From Microbacterium radiodurans (lineage in GTDB: Bacteria; Actinomycetota; Actinomycetes; Actinomycetales; Microbacteriaceae), in the NCBI RefSeq assembly GCF_008710705.1, contig NZ_VYRZ01000002.1, positions 868,001 through 932,000 on the forward strand: 64,000 nt of DNA, given 5' to 3'. Every line of letters starts with the position of its first letter. The first letter of the stretch is position 1. A program made the position numbers and the translations under genes. The notes beneath the pieces were generated by a model. The model saw only the letters and a list, made by a program, of their open reading frames with translations, ran no database searches and was not told the origin of the DNA. Of this stretch, positions 45,421 to 54,855 are shown piece by piece.

Positions 45421-46343
45421 GCGGTTCCTTGGGTGACGGGAGCGGCGGATCCCGCCACTCGGGCGACGACGCGATGCGAACGTGCACCGCGGACGAAGAA
45501 GCTGCCGACCACGACGATGTAGCCGGTCCACGCGAAGACCTGGATCCAGCTCATCCGGGGCATGAATCCGACCGTCGCCTGGAGGATGGCCGCGAGCGGG
45601 CTGCCCGGAGCGATGGCAGCGGAGACGTCGAACGCCCAGCCGAACGGCACGGCGGCGAGCCCGATCGCGACGGCGCCGGTCGCCGCGTCGATCGGAGCGA
45701 CGGCCGAGAAGGGCCCGGGAACGACGCCCGCCTCCTGGAGGTCGTGCACGGCGTAGGCGAGGACGCCCGCGGCGACCACGATGAGCAGAGCGCCCGTCCA
45801 CGTGAAGAACCGCCGCAGGTCCAGTCGCACCATGCCGCGCGCGATGAGCCAGCCGAGCACGACCGCGAGGGCCAGACCGAGCAGCGCACCCAGCAGAGCA
45901 CTCGGGGCGTCGCCGAAGGACTGCACCATCGACCACAGCAGGAGAGTCGTCTCGATGCCCTCGCGCGAGACCGAGACGAACCCGATGGCGACGATCCCCC
46001 AGAGCGAACTGGTCGCGAGCGCCCGGTCGATGTCGCCCTCGAGAGCGCGCTTGAGCCCGCGGCCCGCCCGCTGCATCCAGAAGATCATCCACGTCACCAT
46101 CGCGACCGCGACGAGCGACAGAGATCCGCCCAGGATCTCCTGCCCCTCGAAGGTGAGCGTGTACGACCCGAACGTCAGCACCGCGCCGACCCCGAGCGCG
46201 AGGGCGACGGCGAGCCCGACACCGGTCCAGAGCCGCGCCAGGACGTCGCGGCGCCCGACCCGCACGAGGTAGGCGACGAGGATGCCGACGACGATCGCCG
46301 CCTCGAGGCCTTCGCGGAGGCCGATGAGAAGGGTTGAGAGCAC
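45417..46343 (-). CDS. efeU: Iron permease EfeU
   Basis: An FTR1-type ferrous/ferric iron permease with seven or so membrane helices in 308 residues. Both REGxE motifs are present: LREGLEAA near 9-16 and SREGIETT near 126-133. It is first in the efeUOB operon, and an IdeR/DtxR-like box lies 18 bp before the start. Confidence 0.94.
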   Translation of the reverse strand: MLSTLLIGLREGLEAAIVVGILVAYLVRVGRRDVLARLWTGVGLAVALALGVGAVLTFGSYTLTFEGQEILGGSLSLVAVAMVTWMIFWMQRAGRGLKRALEGDIDRALATSSLWGIVAIGFVSVSREGIETTLLLWSMVQSFGDAPSALLGALLGLALAVVLGWLIARGMVRLDLRRFFTWTGALLIVVAAGVLAYAVHDLQEAGVVPGPFSAVAPIDAATGAVAIGLAAVPFGWAFDVSAAIAPGSPLAAILQATVGFMPRMSWIQVFAWTGYIVVVGSFFVRGARSHRVVARVAGSAAPVTQGTA

Positions 46344-46360
46344 CGGTGTCGACTTTCAGG

Positions 46361-46378
46361 TTGGGTAGGCTCACCTAA
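46361..46378. promoter_or_regulatory. IdeR/DtxR-type iron box upstream of efeU
   Basis: TTGGGTAGGCTCACCTAA (reverse TTAGGTGAGCCTACCCAA) closely matches the DtxR/IdeR consensus TTAGGTTAGCCTAACCTAA. It lies 18 bp before the efeU start and would repress the operon when iron is plentiful. Confidence 0.75.
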
Positions 46379-46477
46379 GCCGAATCGAACGGTACTCCTT
46401 TCGCCGCCATCCGCAAAGCCCGCGCAGCGAGGCGCGCCGAGCGCAGCCGATGATTGCGCCCCTGCTGAGCGAAAGCC

Positions 46478-46508
46478 GAAGGCCGCCCCACACCTGGGAC
46501 GGCCTTCG
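46478..46508 (-). terminator. Terminator after rpsO
   Basis: CGAAGGCCG at 46478 pairs with CGGCCTTCG at 46500, with CCC/GGG further in. It lies 37 bp past the rpsO stop. Confidence 0.75.
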
Positions 46509-46545
46509 CAAGAATGTTCTGCGCGATATACGCGGTGCGCGTTCC

Positions 46546-46815
46546 TTAGCGGCGCAGCCCGAGGCGCTCGATCAGCGTACGGTAACGCTGGATGTCGAGC
46601 TCCTGCAGGTAGCCGAGCAGTCGACGGCGCTGACCGACGAGCAGGAAGAGTCCACGGCGCGAGTGGTGGTCGTGCTTGTGGATCTTGAGGTGCTCGGTGA
46701 GGTCCTTGATGCGCTGCGACATGAGCGCGACCTGCACCTCGGGGGATCCGGTGTCACCGGGGTGCGTCGCGTACTCTTCGATGATCGCCTTCTTGACGTC
46801 TGCTTCGAGTGCCAT
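46546..46815 (-). CDS. rpsO: 30S ribosomal protein S15
   Basis: S15 binds 16S rRNA in the central domain. The 89-residue protein contains the family segments [37 protein letters not shown] and ends IERLGLRR. The ATG at 46815 follows AAGGAAGGGGATCC; the upstream reading is spurious. It is a monocistronic gene here, away from pnp. Confidence 0.97.
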   Translation of the reverse strand: MALEADVKKAIIEEYATHPGDTGSPEVQVALMSQRIKDLTEHLKIHKHDHHSRRGLFLLVGQRRRLLGYLQELDIQRYRTLIERLGLRR

Positions 46816-46933
46816 AGATGGGATCCCCTTCCTTCTCGTTGCGCGGCGCCCGGCACAGGATGTGCGAGCTCTCTTTATCCGCGGCCGATCGAACGGCAAC
46901 CGCTCTACTCTACCAGTCATCTAGGCTCGTCTG

Positions 46934-48238
46934 ATGCGCCTGCGACGGGACCACCTGATCGATCTGCGGCCGCTCACCACCTCCCCCGCCTTCGCACGCA
47001 TGTGGGTCGGGTCGACGCTGGCCGGACTCGGCGGTCAGCTGACGATTGTGGCGATCATGCTCCACATGTACGACCTCACCGCCTCGACGTTCGCGGTCGC
47101 GATGATCGCCGTCGCGGGCCTCGTGCCCATGATCGTCGCGGGGCTCTACGGCGGGATGCTGGCGGATGCGTTCGACCGCCGGCGGGTCGCTCTCGTCGCG
47201 GCATCCATCACATTCGCATCGACCGCCGTCCTCATGATCCTGACCTGGAGCGGCGGCGAGACGGTCGCGTGGCTCTACGCGATCGCCGTCGTGAACTCCG
47301 CGGCCAACTCGGTCGTGATGGCCGCCCGCCAGGCCATCGTCCCCCGCCTCATCCCGCGCGAGCTGCTTCCCGCGGCGTCGGCGCTCGGGGGGATCACGAT
47401 GGGGATCATGGTGTCGGTCGGTCCGGCTGCGGCGGGTCTGCTCGTCGCCTTCACGGGCTACGGGTGGACCTACACGATCGATCTCGTCCTCATGAGCGCC
47501 CTGTTCCTCGGACTCTGGTCACTGCCGAGCATCCGACCCGAGGGCGCCGTCGTCCGCCCGGGGCTCCGGTCGCTGGCCGACGGGTGGCGATTCATCCGCG
47601 GCGCGAAGAACACCCGCCTGCAGTTCATCCTCGACATCGTCGCCATGACGTTCGGCCAGCCCACGGCGCTCTTCCCCGCGATCGGCGCGGTTCTCCTGGG
47701 CGGCGGCGCGATCACCACCGGCCTGCTGACCGCCGCGATCGCCGTCGGCGCCTTCTTCTCGAGCCTGTTCTCGGGACCCATCGCTCGCTACCCGCTCCAC
47801 GGTCGCGGGATCGAGCGCGCGATCATCGCCTACGGCATTTCGATCGCGCTCTTCGGCGCCGTTCTGCTTGCGGCGACGTTCGGCCTCCTCGCACCCGACC
47901 GCATCGGCGAGGACTCCGCGAACATCGGACTCATCGCCCTCGCCGCCGTCGCACTCGCCGGCTCGGGCGCGGCCGACAACGTGAGCTCGATCTACCGCAA
48001 CACGATGGTTCAGGCCGCCGTCCCCGATGCGATCCGCGGGCGGCTGCAGGGCCTCTTCATCGTCGTCGTCGCGGGCGGCCCGCGCCTGGGGGCCCTCTAC
48101 GCCGGAACGCTCGCAACGGTGACGGCGCTGTGGTTCCCGCCGCTGCTGGGCGGCTTCGTCATCGTCGGGCTGGTGGCGCTGCTCGTGCGCCTCGCCCCCG
48201 CGTTCCGGGCCTACGACGCCGCGCGCCCGACGCCCTGA
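46934..48238 (+). CDS. Major facilitator superfamily exporter
   Basis: A 434-residue MFS transporter with about 12 hydrophobic helices and the loop motif GGMLADAFDRRRV near residues 74-86. The C-terminal half holds AADNVSSIYRNTMVQAAVPDAIRGRLQG, seen in the EntS-like/MFS-3 exporters. The substrate is unknown. It is divergent from rpsO and convergent with yceI. Confidence 0.87.
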   Translation: MRLRRDHLIDLRPLTTSPAFARMWVGSTLAGLGGQLTIVAIMLHMYDLTASTFAVAMIAVAGLVPMIVAGLYGGMLADAFDRRRVALVAASITFASTAVLMILTWSGGETVAWLYAIAVVNSAANSVVMAARQAIVPRLIPRELLPAASALGGITMGIMVSVGPAAAGLLVAFTGYGWTYTIDLVLMSALFLGLWSLPSIRPEGAVVRPGLRSLADGWRFIRGAKNTRLQFILDIVAMTFGQPTALFPAIGAVLLGGGAITTGLLTAAIAVGAFFSSLFSGPIARYPLHGRGIERAIIAYGISIALFGAVLLAATFGLLAPDRIGEDSANIGLIALAAVALAGSGAADNVSSIYRNTMVQAAVPDAIRGRLQGLFIVVVAGGPRLGALYAGTLATVTALWFPPLLGGFVIVGLVALLVRLAPAFRAYDAARPTP

Positions 48239-48282
48239 CCGCCGCTCGGCTTCGAGACGGCGGAGGATCGCGCTGCAGACGA

Positions 48283-48314
48283 CGAGGGGCGGATGCCGCA
48301 GCATCCGCCCCTCG
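48283..48314. terminator. Bidirectional terminator between MFS gene and yceI
   Basis: CGAGGGGCGGATGC pairs perfectly with GCATCCGCCCCTCG across a CGCA loop. It serves convergent genes on both strands. Confidence 0.85.
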
Positions 48315-48330
48315 GTTCGCTTCCGGACGA

Positions 48331-48891
48331 TCAGGCCTGGATGGAACCCTGCAGGTCGAGCTCGATCGTGACATCCTTGCCCACGAGCACGCCGCCGGTC
48401 TCGAGAGCGGCGTTCCAGGTCAGGCCGAACTCCTCGCGGTTGATGACCGTCTTCGCCGTCGCGCCGGCCTTGTAGTTGCCCCACGGGTCGGTTCCGAAGC
48501 CGCCGAACTCGACCGTGAAGGTGACGCTCTTGGTGACGTCCTTGATGGTGAGGTCGCCGTCGACGAGGAAGTCGCCGCCCTGCTGACGCACGCCGGTCGA
48601 GACGAAGGTGATGTTCGGGTACGTCTCGGCGTCGAAGAAGTCGGCGCTGCGCAGGTGGTTGTCGCGACCCTCGTCCTTCGTGTTGATGGACGCGACGTCG
48701 ACCTTGGCGTCGAGCGTCAGGTCGAGGGGGTTCTCGGGAGCGACGATCGTCGCCTCGGCGACGGCGAAGGTGCCGCGGACCTTCGAGATCATCATGTGGC
48801 GGACGCTGAAGCCCACCTCGCTGTGGGAGGCGTCGAGCACCCAGGTGCCAGCCTTGTAACCGGGGATCTCAGTCAGGGTGTTGTCGGTCAT
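48331..48891 (-). CDS. YceI family lipid-binding protein
   Basis: A 186-residue lipocalin-like protein that binds isoprenoids or amides in known homologues. Motifs are WVLDASHSEVGFSVRHMM at 17-34, DHLRSADFF-like NHLRSADFFDAETYPNI and INREEFGLTWNAALETGG. There is no signal peptide, as in many actinobacterial members. The start ATG follows GAAGGACGATC. Confidence 0.92.
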   Translation of the reverse strand: MTDNTLTEIPGYKAGTWVLDASHSEVGFSVRHMMISKVRGTFAVAEATIVAPENPLDLTLDAKVDVASINTKDEGRDNHLRSADFFDAETYPNITFVSTGVRQQGGDFLVDGDLTIKDVTKSVTFTVEFGGFGTDPWGNYKAGATAKTVINREEFGLTWNAALETGGVLVGKDVTIELDLQGSIQA

Positions 48892-49006
48892 GATCGTCCT
48901 TCGTTCTGGGGCGCCGGCTCATCCGGCGTATGCGGACTGGAACCAGCCCGCCGCCAATCCTATTCCCGCGAATGGAAATTCCTGCGAGGCGGCGGTGAGA
49001 CGACGA

Positions 49007-49037
49007 CGGGCGGATGCCGCGACACGGCATCCGCCCG
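49007..49037. terminator. Hairpin after the FKBP gene
   Basis: CGGGCGGATGCCG pairs perfectly with CGGCATCCGCCCG over a five-base loop. It lies 20 bp past the FKBP stop. The run of T residues is on the opposite-strand side, so its direction is uncertain. Confidence 0.7.
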
Positions 49038-49056
49038 TTTCCGAGCTGTCGGAGAC

Positions 49057-49425
49057 TCAGCCGACGGCGAGGAGATCGATGATGAAGATGAGGGTCTTGC
49101 CGCCGAGGAAGTGGCCGCCGGCCGGGCCGTAGGCGAGGTGCGGCGGGATCACGAGCTCGCGGCGACCACCGACCTTCATACCCGGGATGCCGTCCTGCCA
49201 GCCCTGGATCAGGCCGCGGAGGGGGAACTGGATGCTCTCGCCGCGGTTCCACGACGAGTCGAACTCCTCGCCCGAGGTGTACTCGACACCCGCGTAGTGA
49301 ACGGTCACGGTGTCGCCGGCCTTCGCCTCGGCGCCGTCGCCGACGATGAGGTCGCGGACGACGAGGTCATCGGGGGCGGGGCCCTCGGGAGCGTCGATCT
49401 CGGGCTTGGTGCGGTCGTCAGTCAT
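49057..49425 (-). CDS. FKBP-type peptidyl-prolyl isomerase
   Basis: A 122-residue single-domain FKBP catalysing cis-trans isomerisation of prolyl bonds in the cytosol. Core motifs are VTVHYAGVEYTSGEEFDSSW, GLIQGWQDGIPGMKVGGRR, LVIPPHLAYGPAGG and LIFIIDLLAV. An acidic N-terminus of about 20 residues precedes the domain. The ATG at 49425 is preferred; an in-frame start three codons earlier is possible. Confidence 0.93.
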   Translation of the reverse strand: MTDDRTKPEIDAPEGPAPDDLVVRDLIVGDGAEAKAGDTVTVHYAGVEYTSGEEFDSSWNRGESIQFPLRGLIQGWQDGIPGMKVGGRRELVIPPHLAYGPAGGHFLGGKTLIFIIDLLAVG

Positions 49426-49662
49426 GATGCCCATCCAACCCGAGCGCCGGGCGGCGTGCAACGCGAGCCGGACTCGACCCGTGTGCCGCCGGGGGTCTTG
49501 ACGACCTCTGGGGGTGTGTGGATCATGGGGGTAGGCCAACTCAGCGCCCGGGAGACACGCAGGCATCGCCGCGGCACCGGGCGCTGAGTCTGTCTGCGGG
49601 CGTCTTGAGCATTCCCGCGGAATGCCAGCCGCACGTGCCCGCCGAACAGCAGCGGCGGACGG

Positions 49663-50829
49663 TCAGCCGAGCAGCGCGCGACGCAGGTGCGCGCTGCGCT
49701 CGAGGTGGACGGCTTCGTCCGACAGGGCGCGATCGTCGCGACCGGTCAGCGCACGCTGGCGAGCGGACGCGAGCCCCGTCGCCTCCGCGATGAAGGCGCG
49801 CATGACGCCACGGCGGTCGCCCGGCAGCGTCCGAGCCCACGCGAGGGCGCGCCGGCGCCCCGACCGCGTCGCGAGCAGGTCGACCTCGACCGGAGTGAAC
49901 CACCCCGCTGCCGCATACTCCCCCAAACGCGCTCGGGTGAGCCGCGCCTCTTCGCGCAGCAGCACCATGATGCCCACGACGAAGCCGACGAACAGGGGCA
50001 CCTGCAGCGTGACGTACAGGGCGAAGAAGTCGGTGAACACCGCCGAGCCGTTCCACAGCGCATGCAGCAGGACGGCCGCCGCCGTCCCGCCCGCCCAGGG
50101 GCCGATCAGCTCCGCACCGCGGGCGCCCCGCCGGGCGGCGAGACCGAGCGAGTACCCGAGCGCCGCGGTGAACATGACGTGGGCGAACGGCGACAGGATG
50201 CCGCGGAGCACGAACGTCACCGTGACCTGCGCGACACCGCCCGAGAGCAGGGCGTCGGCGAAGTAGAGGATGTTCTCGGTGAAGGCGAATCCCGCCCCGA
50301 CCATCGCACCGTAGACGACGCCGTCGACCGGACCGTCGAAGAAGCGCCGCCCGATCACGAGGATGAGGAGGACCCCGAGTCCCTTGCCGATCTCCTCGAC
50401 GATCGGCGCCTGCACGACGCTGCCGAAGGCCGCGGCGACGGGGTCGCCGGCCGAACCGAACACCAGGCGGAGCAGGAGGTCCACCCCGAGCGCGATCACG
50501 ACGGCGGCGACGGCACCCCACCCGAGGGCGAGCCACAGCAGGCGGGGCGGTTCCGGCTCCCAGCGGTCGACGAGCCGGACGGACCACAGCACCGCGGTCA
50601 GCGGAATCAGGGCGAGCACGGCGGCGATGATCGCCGCCGCCCAGCCGAGGAACGTGAGGAGGTAGGCCGCGAGGCCCAGCGTGAGCACGGCGAGCATCGC
50701 CCACAGCCAGACGACCGCCCAGCCGCCCGGACGCGCGCGGACCCCGACCGGCCGCGGCGGGTTCGGCGCAGCGGGGACGGGCGCGGGTCGCCCCGGTTGC
50801 GGCTGCGACAGGGGCGAGGGGTAGGACAC
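49663..50829 (-). CDS. PrsW-family intramembrane protease
   Basis: A 388-residue glutamic-type membrane protease homologous to PrsW, which cleaves anti-sigma factors. The active-site region is APIVEEIGKGLG with two glutamates, followed by AFTENILYF and the His-containing FAHVMFTAALG and HALWNGSA. About eight membrane helices follow a Pro/Gln-rich N-terminus. The GTG at 50829 follows TGAGGGA. Its target is not identifiable here. Confidence 0.9.
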   Translation of the reverse strand: MSYPSPLSQPQPGRPAPVPAAPNPPRPVGVRARPGGWAVVWLWAMLAVLTLGLAAYLLTFLGWAAAIIAAVLALIPLTAVLWSVRLVDRWEPEPPRLLWLALGWGAVAAVVIALGVDLLLRLVFGSAGDPVAAAFGSVVQAPIVEEIGKGLGVLLILVIGRRFFDGPVDGVVYGAMVGAGFAFTENILYFADALLSGGVAQVTVTFVLRGILSPFAHVMFTAALGYSLGLAARRGARGAELIGPWAGGTAAAVLLHALWNGSAVFTDFFALYVTLQVPLFVGFVVGIMVLLREEARLTRARLGEYAAAGWFTPVEVDLLATRSGRRRALAWARTLPGDRRGVMRAFIAEATGLASARQRALTGRDDRALSDEAVHLERSAHLRRALLG

Positions 50830-50894
50830 GTCCCTCAGGATAGGGCCGCGGCTCGGCACCGCGCCGAGCGACGAGGTGCCGGTAGCCTGGTGAC

Positions 50895-51761
50895 ATGCGC
50901 TTTGCCCACGTGATCGCCGCGGGGGCCGACGAACCCCGCCTCGTGCTCGTCGAAGAGAACCGGGCGGCCTTCGTCGGCGACCTGTTCGACGGCGCACCCG
51001 AGAGCCTCCAGGACCTGATCTCCCGAGGCGACGCCGGGCTCGCGCAGGTGTCGGAGGCCGCGGCATCCGACGTCGTCTGGCACGACCTCGACGGCGCCCG
51101 CTACGCGTCGGCCGTGATGAATCCGCCGATCGTGCTCGCCGTCGGTCTCAATTACGCCGCTCACTCGAGCGAACTGGGTCTCAAGGCGGATACCGCGCCC
51201 ACCGTCTTCACGCTCTGGCCGAACTCCCTCACCGGCCACGACGCGGTCACCGCGTGGCCGCGCCGGTTGAGCGAGTCCGTCGACTACGAGGCCGAACTCG
51301 GCGTGATCGTCGGGACGGCCGCGAAGGACGTCTCCGCCGAGGACGCGCTCGACCACGTCTGGGGTTACACGGTGGTCAACGACATCACCGCGCGCGACAT
51401 CCAGTTCTCCGAGGCGCAGTGGTCGCGATGCAAGTCCTTCGACGGGTTCACGCCGACCGGTCCCTTCGTCGTCACCGCCGACGAGGTGCCCGACCCGCAG
51501 GATCTGCACATCTGGGCGGTCGTGGACGGGCAGACGGTGCAGGACGCCTCGACGGGCCAGATGATCCGTTCGGTCGCCACCCTCGTGTCGCATCTGTCGA
51601 GCTCGGCGACCCTGCTGCCGGGCACCCTCATCTCCACCGGCAGCCCCGGCGGCGCCGGGTACTCGCGCGACCCGCAGATCTTCCTGCGCGACCGCTCGGT
51701 CGTCACGGTCGGGATCGACGGCATCGGCGAGCTGCGGACGAACTGCCGCATCGACGACTGA
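50895..51761 (+). CDS. Fumarylacetoacetate hydrolase-family protein
   Basis: A 288-residue FAH-superfamily enzyme, acting on 2-oxo acids such as acylpyruvates or catechol-derived dienones. LAVGLNYAAHSSE, DYEAELGVIVGTAAKDVSAEDAL, GYTVVNDITARDIQ, SFDGFTPTGPFVV and LISTGSPGGAGYSR are the family blocks, with the metal-binding Glu residues in the EAELG segment. It is divergent from prsW with a 65-bp gap. Confidence 0.92.
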   Translation: MRFAHVIAAGADEPRLVLVEENRAAFVGDLFDGAPESLQDLISRGDAGLAQVSEAAASDVVWHDLDGARYASAVMNPPIVLAVGLNYAAHSSELGLKADTAPTVFTLWPNSLTGHDAVTAWPRRLSESVDYEAELGVIVGTAAKDVSAEDALDHVWGYTVVNDITARDIQFSEAQWSRCKSFDGFTPTGPFVVTADEVPDPQDLHIWAVVDGQTVQDASTGQMIRSVATLVSHLSSSATLLPGTLISTGSPGGAGYSRDPQIFLRDRSVVTVGIDGIGELRTNCRIDD

Positions 51762-51789
51762 GTCCCCGCGGGCGGACCCACGGGGACTC
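51760..51789 (+). terminator. Terminator after the FAH-family gene
   Basis: GAGTCCCCG at 51760 pairs with CGGGGACTC at 51781; the stem begins within the stop codon. Confidence 0.75.
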
Positions 51790-51831
51790 GGTGCGAAGCG
51801 ACGCGGTTCCGCGCCGCGTTCACCGCGCGAT

Positions 51832-52245
51832 TCAGCGCACCTCGGAGCAGGCGACCGTCTGGCCCCAGATCTGCACGGTGTCCGAACCCTGCACGACGCA
51901 GGCCTCGTAGACGTCGTTGCCCATCGTCGCGAAGATCGAGATCGCGACGATCGTGGCGATGATGCCGAGCACGAGCAGGATGGCGCTCACGATGATCGCG
52001 GCGACCGCGACACCGTTCTTGCGCCCCGCCTTGCGGCTCTGCACGAGCGCCACGATGCCGAGGATCAGACCGACCAGCTGCAGGCCCACGGGCACGATCG
52101 CGAGCACGAGCGCGACGATGCCGAGGGTCTTGCCGGGCACGGGGGCGCCGGGGCCCGCGTTGTAGGCCGGCTCGTTGGAGGTCGGGTACGCCGGCGGCTG
52201 GTATGCGGGAGGCTGCGGCGCGGACGGGTTGTTCGGGTCGGTCAT
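51832..52245 (-). CDS. DUF4190-type membrane protein
   Basis: A 137-residue protein with a Pro/Ala/Tyr-rich N-terminus (PPAYQPPAYPTSNEPAY), then two transmembrane helices at about 40-65 and 78-102 separated by a short basic loop (SRKAGRKNG), matching the actinobacterial DUF4190 pattern. The C-terminal 30 residues are outside or in the cytosol and hold two cysteines. Function unknown. Confidence 0.82.
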   Translation of the reverse strand: MTDPNNPSAPQPPAYQPPAYPTSNEPAYNAGPGAPVPGKTLGIVALVLAIVPVGLQLVGLILGIVALVQSRKAGRKNGVAVAAIIVSAILLVLGIIATIVAISIFATMGNDVYEACVVQGSDTVQIWGQTVACSEVR

Positions 52246-52331
52246 GGGATCCCCCGGTCTGGAGTCGGAAAGCTGTCGGACTCGACGTTATCGACCCGCG
52301 CGGCCCGCGCACAAAGGGTGGCGCCCGCGGG

Positions 52332-53789
52332 TCAGCTCGTGATGTCCTCCGCGGCGCTCGTTCGGACGATCGGGATCGCGGCGGTGACGGCCTGCAGGCC
52401 CGACAGCCGGGCGGGCGAGAGCTGCTTGTCGACCTCTTCGCGCGACATCAGCCCCGCCTCCACGACGAGGTCGCCGACGTTGCGATGTGTCAGCAGCGCC
52501 GTCTTGGCGAGCGCGGCGGCAGCGGCGTAGCCGATGAACGGCGTGAGCGCGGTGACGACGCCCACCGACGACCCGACCATCGCTCCCAGGCGCTCGCGAT
52601 TGGCCGTGATCCCGTCGACGCAGTTGATCCGCAGGGTGCGCATCGCGCGGCGCATCCACGTGATCGACTGGAAGATCGAGTGCGCGATGATCGGCTCGAA
52701 GGCATTGAGCTGCAGCTGGCCGCCCTCGACCGCCATCGTCACGGTGAGGTCGGCTCCGGCGACGGCGAACGCGACCTGATTGACGACCTCGGGGATGACC
52801 GGGTTCACCTTGCCCGGCATGATGCTCGACCCCGCCTGGCGCGCAGGCAGATTGATCTCGCCGAACCCCGCCTGCGGACCGCTGGAGAGGAGTCGCAGGT
52901 CGTTGCTGATCTTCGACAGCTTGATGGCATTGCGCTTGAGCGAGGAGGAGAACGACATGAACGACCCCGTGTCGCTCGTCGACTCCACGAGATCCGCCGC
53001 GCTCTCGAGGTCGAGCCCCGTGATCTCGCGCAGGTGACGGACGACCGCGGGGCGGTAGTCCCGGTGCGTCGTGATCCCGGTGCCGATCGCCGTCGCGCCC
53101 ATGTTGATCTCGTAGAGCAGCGACGCGTTCTCGCCCAGACGGGAATGATCCTCGCCGAGGGTGGTCGCGAAGCCGTGGAACTCCTGGCCGAGCGTCATGG
53201 GCACGGCGTCCTGCAGCTGCGTGCGGCCCACCTTCAGGATGTCGTGGAACTCGACCGCCTTCGCCAGGAACGACTCCCGCAGCAGGGCGAGCTCTTCGAG
53301 GAGCGTCTGCAGGTCGAGCCCGAGACCCACCTTGATCGCCGTCGGGTAGACGTCGTTCGTCGACTGGCTGCGGTTGGTGTGGTCGATCGGCGAGAGGTAG
53401 GCGTAGTCGCCCTTCGGACGCCCCGCCATCTCGAGCGCGACGTTGGTGATGACCTCGTTCGCGTTCATGTTCGTCGAGGTCCCGGCGCCGCCCTGGACGA
53501 CGCCGACGACGAACTGGTCGTGGAACTCCCCGTCGATCACCCGCTGCGCCGCCCGGTCGATGAGATCGGCTCGCTCGTCGTCGAGGACGCCGATCTCGCG
53601 GTTCGCGCGGGCGGAGGCCTGCTTCACCATCGCCAGCGCGCGGACCAGATCGCGGTACACCGAGACCTGCCGCTGCGAGATCGGGAAGTTCTCGAGCGCA
53701 CGGGCGGTGTGGATGCCCCAGTACGCATCGGCGGGGATCTCCATCGATCCCAGGGAGTCGGTCTCGGTACGGGTGGCGACAGCAGTCAT
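52332..53789 (-). CDS. aspA: Aspartate ammonia-lyase
   Basis: AspA converts aspartate to fumarate and ammonia. The 485-residue protein has the fumarase/aspartase signature GSSIMPGKVNPV, QSTNDVYPTA, GRTQLQDAVPM and GTGITTHRDY; the sequence GATAIGTGI favours aspartase over fumarase. The ATG at 53789 lies after a possible GGACCC leader; the upstream long reading belongs to another frame of the phosphodiesterase gene. Convenient neighbours: dctA could import its product fumarate, but there is no operon link. Confidence 0.93.
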   Translation of the reverse strand: MTAVATRTETDSLGSMEIPADAYWGIHTARALENFPISQRQVSVYRDLVRALAMVKQASARANREIGVLDDERADLIDRAAQRVIDGEFHDQFVVGVVQGGAGTSTNMNANEVITNVALEMAGRPKGDYAYLSPIDHTNRSQSTNDVYPTAIKVGLGLDLQTLLEELALLRESFLAKAVEFHDILKVGRTQLQDAVPMTLGQEFHGFATTLGEDHSRLGENASLLYEINMGATAIGTGITTHRDYRPAVVRHLREITGLDLESAADLVESTSDTGSFMSFSSSLKRNAIKLSKISNDLRLLSSGPQAGFGEINLPARQAGSSIMPGKVNPVIPEVVNQVAFAVAGADLTVTMAVEGGQLQLNAFEPIIAHSIFQSITWMRRAMRTLRINCVDGITANRERLGAMVGSSVGVVTALTPFIGYAAAAALAKTALLTHRNVGDLVVEAGLMSREEVDKQLSPARLSGLQAVTAAIPIVRTSAAEDITS

Positions 53790-53842
53790 GCGCAGGGTCC
53801 TTGTGGGTCTCACGGCGATGGGAGGGACGGCATCCAGCCTAC

Positions 53843-54832
53843 TCAGCGCTTGCGCGAGAACGCCTCCAGACGCTCCCGCGGCGAGAGGGCGGACATGCGC
53901 GCCAGCCACTCCGGCGAGAAGTGGTCGGCGGTGTCCGCCTCGACCACCGGGACGACCGACGCCGTGACCGAGTCGTCCCAGACGTGCACGAGCTGGAACG
54001 CCGACCCGGCATCCATCCCGTTCACCTCGTCGGCGGGCGACTGCAGGTTCATCGTGTAGCAGGTGGCCGATGCGACGCTCACCGGGATGCCGGCGAAGGT
54101 CCCGCTCGTGGAGTAGTGCAGGTGGCCGGCGAGGATCGCCCGCACGTCGGTTCCCCGCACGATCTCGGCGAGACCCGGCTGATCGCGCAGCTCGAGGATG
54201 TCGAAGAACGGGACGTGGCTCGGGATCGGCGGATGATGCAGGGCGAGGATCGTGCCGAGCGGCGCGGGCTCGCTGAGCACCTGTCGCAACCACTCCCGCT
54301 GGGCGGCGTCGATCGCGCCGTGATGCCAGCCCGGGACCGTGGAATCGAGCGCGATCAGACGCAGGCCGCCAAGGTCGTGCACGGCGGTGATCGGACTCTC
54401 GTCGTCCGCCGCGCCGCCCCACAGGCCCGCGCGCATGGGACCGCGCTCGTCGTGGTTCCCCGCCACCCAGACGATCGGAGCGCCGAGCCGCTCGGCAACG
54501 GGTTCGACGGCCTCGCGCAGTCGCCGATAGGCGTCGGGCTCGCCGAGATCGGTGAGATCGCCGGTGAAGACGAGCGCATCGGGTCGGATGCCGGTGCGCT
54601 CGATGGCCGCGAGGGTCGCATCGAGGTTGCCCGACGCGTCGTAGCGGCCGCCGAGTGCGGCTCCCCCGGCCAGCAGGTGCGTGTCGCTCACGTGCACGAG
54701 AACGCGGCGTGCGGGAGCGTGCTGGCCGAACTGCACGGTCGTCGCGGCGGTGGGCGTGCCCGCGCGGGCGCCGGTGTCGGTGTCGTCGTCGCGCGGAATG
54801 CCCGATGCGTCCGTCGGGTCGGTGGTGGTCAT
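53843..54832 (-). CDS. CpdA-like metallophosphoesterase
   Basis: A 329-residue calcineurin-like phosphodiesterase with metal motifs SDTHL, FTGDLTDLG, AGNHDERG, LHHPPIPSH and GHLHYS, all five blocks intact. The closest class is 3',5'-cyclic nucleotide phosphodiesterase CpdA; the true substrate is uncertain. The N-terminus of 35 residues is disordered (Thr/Asp-rich). It is upstream of aspA on the same strand. Confidence 0.87.
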   Translation of the reverse strand: MTTTDPTDASGIPRDDDTDTGARAGTPTAATTVQFGQHAPARRVLVHVSDTHLLAGGAALGGRYDASGNLDATLAAIERTGIRPDALVFTGDLTDLGEPDAYRRLREAVEPVAERLGAPIVWVAGNHDERGPMRAGLWGGAADDESPITAVHDLGGLRLIALDSTVPGWHHGAIDAAQREWLRQVLSEPAPLGTILALHHPPIPSHVPFFDILELRDQPGLAEIVRGTDVRAILAGHLHYSTSGTFAGIPVSVASATCYTMNLQSPADEVNGMDAGSAFQLVHVWDDSVTASVVPVVEADTADHFSPEWLARMSALSPRERLEAFSRKR

Positions 54833-54855
54833 CGCCTCAGCCTAGGCGGGGGCTC

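Noticed and set aside
49057..49566. Longer FKBP start with an extra N-terminal segment
   Set aside because: The extra residues are Arg/His/Pro-rich and not FKBP-like; the ATG at 49425 follows the usual pattern.
52332..54422. 696-residue fusion of aspA with upstream sequence
   Set aside because: The first 210 codons are a shadow of the phosphodiesterase gene on the same strand; the aspartase start at 53789 gives the normal length.
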